11,121 nt of DNA from Pararhodospirillum photometricum DSM 122. Lineage in GTDB: Bacteria > Pseudomonadota > Alphaproteobacteria > Rhodospirillales > Rhodospirillaceae. How positions within the stretch are numbered: the first letter of the stretch is position 1; every line of letters begins with the position of its first letter. Below, piece after piece: positions 7,107-11,121 of the stretch. The DNA lies in contig NC_017059.1 in assembly GCF_000284415.1 (NCBI RefSeq), forward strand, positions 7,211 through 18,331, in the 5' to 3' direction. Position numbers and translations under genes: made by a program. Below the pieces are notes generated by a model. That model saw only the letters and a list, made by a program, of their open reading frames with translations. It was not told where the DNA came from and searched no databases.

Positions 7107-8064
7107 CGACCGACCCCAGCACATCGTCAAGGGTCTCCCCGACCTTGCGGCTCTCGGAGACGTAAACCCCCACGGGGGCCGGAGCCGCAGCGGCTAATGC
7201 GGAGAAAGTATCACCAACGGGCACCCCCACTCGCGCCAAAAGCCGAGCAGCAATGCCCGGCGCGGTGTCGGCATAGCCGCCCGTGGCGTCCCCCAGAACG
7301 TCGGCGGATACTTGCCCAGCGGGCGTGCTCCCCAACCTTACCAAGCCAAGAGGTGGGCACTGGAGCCAATGCCCGGGGGGTACTGTCGCGGCTTGAAGGG
7401 CGGTCAGGGTCGCGACGCTCCCCGCCGAGGTGAGGGCGCTCCCCTTGTCGTATACCGCCAGAACGCCGCCAGCCGGGCCGTCGTGGTACTGGTATATTTG
7501 CAGCGCACCATTGACCAGCACCAGGGGGGCGTCACGGCATAACCCAAAGCAAAGGGGCTTGGGGTCCCCCTCCAGGTCTGCCCCGCCCTCAACCCCCGAT
7601 GCCCCGCTACTGGTGCCAGCATAAAGGCTTGTCTGGATCGGCTCATCAAGTAGCCGTTGCGCGTCCCGTAGTCGGACGCGCACGTCGGACACGCCAACCT
7701 CGACCCCGGCGATCACCCCCACAAACAGGGTGGCCCAGGCGCTGGGGTATGGAGTGCCGATGCGCCCCGTCCGCACAACGGCACTTTGCCCGTCCCAGCC
7801 ATAATCGCGCCAGCCAGCCAAGGCGGTGTCTTTGTTGGACAGACGGATTTCGCCCAGGCCTACGGACGAGCGGCCGTAGGTTTTGCCGGAGCCGAACGCG
7901 TAGCGCTCGGTCTGCACGCGATCGGTGATGCGATCCTCAAAATATGTATTTGGAGGATCGTCCCCCGGCTCGGAACAGAACGCGCGGGACGAGAAATATA
8001 CAGTGGATGTTGACCCAAAATCATCCGCGCGCGTCAACTCCACTGTAAACGCGAGAGGACCCAT
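6669..8064 (-). pseudogene. Phage tail protein (~509 aa when intact), lacking its last 44 residues
   Basis: ATG 8062-8064 overlaps the stop of the tape-measure gene (TAATG), the normal coupling in phage tail operons. About 465 codons are native. Features are a beta-rich N-terminus (TVELTRADDF..YFSSRAFCSEP, RITDRVQTERYAFGSGKTYG), GLEGGADLEGDPKPLCFGLC-like residues near 150-170 (VEGGADLEGDPKPLCFG), LVNGALQIYQYHDGPAGGV, and DVLGSVGAWCVRDGAGVWQV. This layout matches, as I recall, uncharacterised ~500-aa tail proteins of alphaproteobacterial phages and gene-transfer-like particles. A hub or tip role is only a suggestion. At 6669 the gene breaks into 23S rRNA sequence and meets a chance stop. The missing end lies at 1710-1843; adding it gives exactly 510 codons in frame. 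Confidence 0.75.
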
Positions 8065-9869
8065 TACGCTACCCTCCGCGCCAACTGGTCTTCCATCCTG
8101 GCGAGCCTCTTGTTTGATTCGGCGAGCTGCCTGCGCAGCTCTGCCGACTCGGCAGCAGTCAGCCGCCGAGTGTCTTGCAGCTCCTTTTTGACCGCGCGCA
8201 GCTCTTGAACAACGGGATCAAGAGACACATTCACCGACACGGCTTGCGACGGCCGAGGGACCGCAATCGGCAAGCTCCCCGTGGCATTGACGTGGTCAAG
8301 CGTGCTCACGCCAAGCGCCTGGACCGCTGCTGCCCGCACCACATACTCACCGTGAGAGAGCCATGCAGCATTAAGGTCATCTGTTGGGCCACCGACACCG
8401 GAAACAAATCCACCCGTCGCAAGGTGCCGCCCTTCGTGCCGCCCAAAACTCGACCAGTGCGACAGCGCCGCCTGAGTCAAGGTCTGGGCCGTCAACCCCC
8501 CGGGCGAGAAGGTAGCTGGGTTCGCAAGCCACGCCTGATACACGTCTTGATAGCGGTTCATATACCGCTGCGCTACGCCAGTTAGACTTAAGACCGTGCC
8601 GTCAGAACCCGTTACCGCTTCAGCGCCCGTGCCCCCAAGGCCGTCCCGACTGTCGGAGTATCGGCTAAAGCCGTAGTTGGCTGCTCCAGCAATACTCGAT
8701 GCCGAAAGTTGCCCACCGTTCCATTGGGCTACCGTGTTAGCGTAACCGGACGAGTAGAAGTATTGGCGCATGAACTCTGTAACGGCGTTTGTATATTCTG
8801 CCTCTTGCGGTGCGGTGGGCTCCTTCAACGCATCAGGGACCGCTCCTGTATTTTCCGCAATTTGCGCAAGTATTGCATTGGACTTTTCTTGCGCAGAAAC
8901 CAATTTCCCAAAGTAGCTATTTGTCCCTGTGCCACCAAACGCCGCGAGCATGAGTTGGTTGGTGGCGCTTTGCCGAAGTTGCATTCCGGCCGAGCCGGTG
9001 TTGCCGGCAATAAGCTCCTGCAAGGAGATCTGCCGATCTCCATTGGCGTCCAGCGTCGCCCGTAGCGCCTGGATCTCGGCAGCCGATGCCTGTCCGTACT
9101 GCCCCACCAGCGCCGCCAGTTCGGCCTCATCAAGCCCGCCATCACGGTTTGCGTCGTATTGGTCAAACCTCGCGCGCAGCGCTTCGCCCTGGGCGTAAAG
9201 AGCGGTCAGCGCGCCGAAAATCGCGTCGTTTTGCCCAAGACTGTGCAGCGTGAGAGCGGTTTGCCGCTCTTGGGCGGAGAGGGAGTTGTCGTTGTTGGCG
9301 TCAAGAACCCTAAACCAAAAATCAGCTTGGGCAGAATCCGCCACGCCCTGGGCCAACATCGCAACGCGGAAAGAATCCAGAGTTGCGTCCCCGCTTGCTG
9401 CCTGTGAGTGCAGCGCCACGACCCCCTGGTACAGGGTGTTGTTCTGGCCTAGCGCATAAAGCTCAAGACCCCGCTGCTGCTCGGCCAAAGACAGCAGGCC
9501 GTCACCGTTGCTGTCCAGCACCTGGAGCCACGCCGCAATCGTGGCGTCTGACGCCTGCCCCTGAGCCAGAACAGCGGCGCGGAATCCGCCGATATCCAAG
9601 ACACGGACCTCGCCCACGACACCAGCCACAGCGGCGATGGTAGCCGAGAGCCGCTCGGCCGATAGGGCGGTGTTGCCTCGGATCGCCTCCAGCAACGCGG
9701 TTTGTTCGGCGCTCGGGTCGTATTCCGTAACGCCGAGTTTGTCGGCAATAGCCTCCAAGCCGGCTACCGCGTAAGCCCGATCTGCGAAGTATTTGGCGTC
9801 TCGGCCATTCACAGCCTCTGATGCGCTCATGAAAGATTTGACGTACTGCGTAACATTTGCAAGAGCGTG
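8064..9869 (-). pseudogene. Phage tail tape-measure protein, C-terminal ~600 aa, with four EF-hand loops
   Basis: The C-terminal part is typical of tape-measure proteins: ATGGFVSGVGGPTDDLNAAW followed by LSHGEYVVRAAAVQALGV, a Gly/Ala-rich region, and a closing coiled coil (residues VVQELRAVKKELQDTRRLTA onward). These proteins set tail length and span the tail tube. Unusually, the middle carries four 12-residue EF-hand-type loops (at 9480-9515, 9267-9302, 9120-9155 and 9015-9050), e.g. DSNGDGLLSLAE, DANRDGGLDEAE and DANGDRQISLQE. The first two loops sit in two tandem ~71-aa repeats. The N-terminus is missing: upstream of ~9870 the same frame becomes an unrelated ATPase-TIR protein, and GC content drops. 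The stop overlaps the start of the next tail gene (TAATG). Calcium binding is inferred from the loops only. Confidence 0.7.
9015..9590 (-). repeat. EF-hand region with two tandem ~71-aa repeats
   Basis: Unit A (GGFRAAVLAQGQASDATIAA.. VLDSNGDGLLSLAE.. LYALGQNNTLYQ) and unit B (DSFRVAMLAQGVADSAQADF.. VLDANNDNSLSAQE.. LHSLGQNDAIFG) align over their whole length. Their EF loops lie 213 bp (71 codons) apart. They are followed by a more compact pair of loops 105 bp (35 codons) apart, the spacing of a classic EF-hand pair. Loop 2 lacks the usual Gly at position 6 (DANNDN) and may bind weakly. Confidence 0.7.
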
Positions 9870-11119
9870 GACAATAACGGAACCATGACGAATTTTCCAT
9901 TTATCCATCCAAAAAGTGGACGGCAACTTAATATTGACGCGATCCCTTAGGGTATTTAGTATTTCTTCCACATATTTAAGGTCCTCCGAAGAATATGAAA
10001 TAAATATATTTGGAATTCCATCTTTTCCCCCGATCTTTTGCCAGGGCAAATCTGGTCCTATAACGTTTACCCTGTTAAGGTGTATAAATCTCATCGTACT
10101 TATAGCGCTAGCTAGCCCTGGATGTAATAAAAATACCGAATTTTCTGGGATTATATTTTCAAGAGTCCAGTCAAAATCCTGCGGCTTTCTAAAGTATTGA
10201 TAGAACCCCCCTCCAGCAACATCCTGCCTTACGTGCCCAAGAAGTCCAATATTGTAAAGCTCGCAAAATGGATGGGAATCTTCCGGAGGTATATGCGTTT
10301 TTTCAGAAAATAATTTATTTATAGCGTGGAGAGACTCTAACGTGAGAACGTTGCTTGGTATTGATCTCAAGAGGAATTGTATGCGGGCATTGCTATTAAG
10401 CGTACGTAAAAATTGACTTTTTTGAGACATAAGGTAGTCTTTAAGAAGATTATCAGAAGATATGCTATCGACTTTATCTCTTATTTTTTCTTGCAAAGTA
10501 TCTCCGCTAAATCTTTCAAGATTTAACTCTGTGAGTCCTTTCCCAAAGGCCATGAGTGAGCGAGGAGACCCTGTTGAATGGCGAAGAATATAAACAAACG
10601 GGTCCTCATCAACACCACAGTATGCATTATGGATAACTCTTGCATTTAAAAAAGATTCTATCGACCTTTTTTTAGTGTATCTTGTTATTGCGTTAGCAAA
10701 TATTTTTTTTAGCTCAGAATCTGAATATTCTAGCGTTATTGATTTATTCTCCAGAACCTCTCTCTGCTCATCTATAAATTCAGACCAAGCTTCTTGCCTA
10801 ATCGTTGTAATTGTTTTTATGTGATGGTTGCCAGTAAATAGTGAGTGAGCTGCCTTGGCTAAACCGCGCTGGCCAGCTTTCCAGGCCTCGATATTTGTCG
10901 GGCACGCCTCTCTTAATGCCTGATCAAAAGCATCTATTAGAACAACAAACCCGCTGGTTATGTATTGCTTCGACAAATCCCCAACTATGCTTGGTAATGA
11001 CGTTATTTTTTTAACTCATTTTCAGAATATCTTGAAAGAAATACCTCAAGAAAGTGTGATGGAAGGTATCTTTCTCTTCCAAGATATGAAATAAAATCTA
11101 ACTTTATGTCTTTTTCAAT
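9870..11119 (-). pseudogene. P-loop ATPase with C-terminal TIR domain (candidate antiphage defence protein), truncated and frameshifted
   Basis: This is AT-rich coding DNA, unlike its phage neighbour. Counting from the TTG at 10976: a Walker-B-like GFVVLIDAFDQ (9-19), a sensor-like IKTITTIRQEAW (53-64), YILRHSTGSPRSLMAFGKGL (129-148), resembling the GxPR region of Sll1717-type P-loop ATPases, and a winged-helix-like CELYNIGLLGHVRQ (238-251). A TIR start follows, PNIFISYSSEDLKYVEEIL (322-340), then FWMDKWKIRHGSVIV (355-369). The TIR is cut before its catalytic Glu helix, and phage sequence follows in frame at ~9870. The Walker A motif must lie beyond the window. TTG 10976 is not a true start: an upstream frame from 11119 (SYLGRERYLPSHFLEVFLSR..SENELKK) joins it smoothly if one base is slipped at the A7 tract, 11006-11012. 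Related ATPase/TIR proteins sense infection and deplete NAD+. That role here is inferred. Confidence 0.6.
11006..11012 (-). other. A7 slip site at a frame change (A_AAA_AAA)
   Basis: On the minus strand the upstream frame reads GAG TTA AAA AAA TAA and stops. Stepping back one base on the A-run gives AAA AAA ATA ACG, which continues the ATPase-TIR protein as ELKKITSLPSIVG. The heptamer A AAA AAA in this phase is a canonical bacterial -1 slip site. A plain sequencing or mutational loss of one A would look the same. Confidence 0.6.
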
Positions 11120-11121
11120 GG

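Noticed and set aside
9015..9590. CRISPR-like or non-coding direct repeats
   Set aside because: The periodicity is at the protein level (EF-hand units), with diverged codons and no regular spacer/repeat DNA pattern.
8064..10976. A single functional TIR/EF-hand/tape-measure protein
   Set aside because: Both partners are cut inside domains, composition changes at ~9870 and the wider window is full of similar breaks. Treated as two separate gene fragments.

Overview
The window looks like alphaproteobacterial DNA, probably from a Rhodospirillaceae-type purple or aquatic bacterium. The 5S and 23S rRNA sequence is of alphaproteobacterial type, most coding DNA is GC-rich, and there are chemoreceptor genes and a rhamnan-type surface polysaccharide gene pair. 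The exact genus is a guess. The window is a patchwork. Recognisable genes break off mid-domain and continue directly into unrelated genes, with about eight such joints in 11 kb. Only one joint (~6122, the end of an IS66-type element) sits where a known mobile element would put it.

Layout: 1-~664 (+) is a frameshifted 3'-truncated IS66-family transposase. ~665-~965 is an AT-rich stretch with an unidentified open frame. ~967-1271 (+) is a methyl-accepting chemotaxis signalling-domain fragment. 1272-~2765 (+) is a phage/prophage tail segment: the C-terminal part of one tail protein, a complete 284-aa tail protein, and the start of a third gene. ~2766-3647 (+) holds a leader region and the sensor half of a chemoreceptor. 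~3640-5246 (-) is a polysaccharide operon shard: the tail of an unknown gene, a complete RgpF-type rhamnan synthesis protein, and a truncated family-2 glycosyltransferase. 5247-6122 (-) is a second IS66-type copy, truncated at its 3' side. 6163-6668 (-) is the distal end of an rRNA operon: the last ~250 nt of 23S, the 5S gene and a strong terminator. 6669-~9869 (-) is more phage tail: the rest of the first tail protein and a tape-measure protein with four EF-hand loops. ~9870-11119 (-) is a truncated ATPase-TIR protein that resembles antiphage defence proteins and carries a frameshift at an A7 tract.

The main structural observation is a 438-bp inverted repeat, identical by eye (1272-1709 and 6669-7106), shared by the two phage segments. 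Joining the two segments through this repeat gives a single in-frame 509-aa tail gene and a coherent module (tape measure -> 509-aa protein -> 284-aa protein -> next gene), with start/stop overlaps or near-overlaps throughout. The two segments are therefore overlapping shards of one phage locus, or a very recent duplication. Together with the rRNA, chemoreceptor, glycosyltransferase and IS breaks, the simplest reading is that the window is wholly or partly a chimeric assembly or library artefact. A real, heavily rearranged locus cannot be excluded from sequence alone.

The biologically interesting pieces are the ATPase-TIR protein with its A_AAA_AAA slip site and the EF-hand repeats in a phage tape-measure protein.
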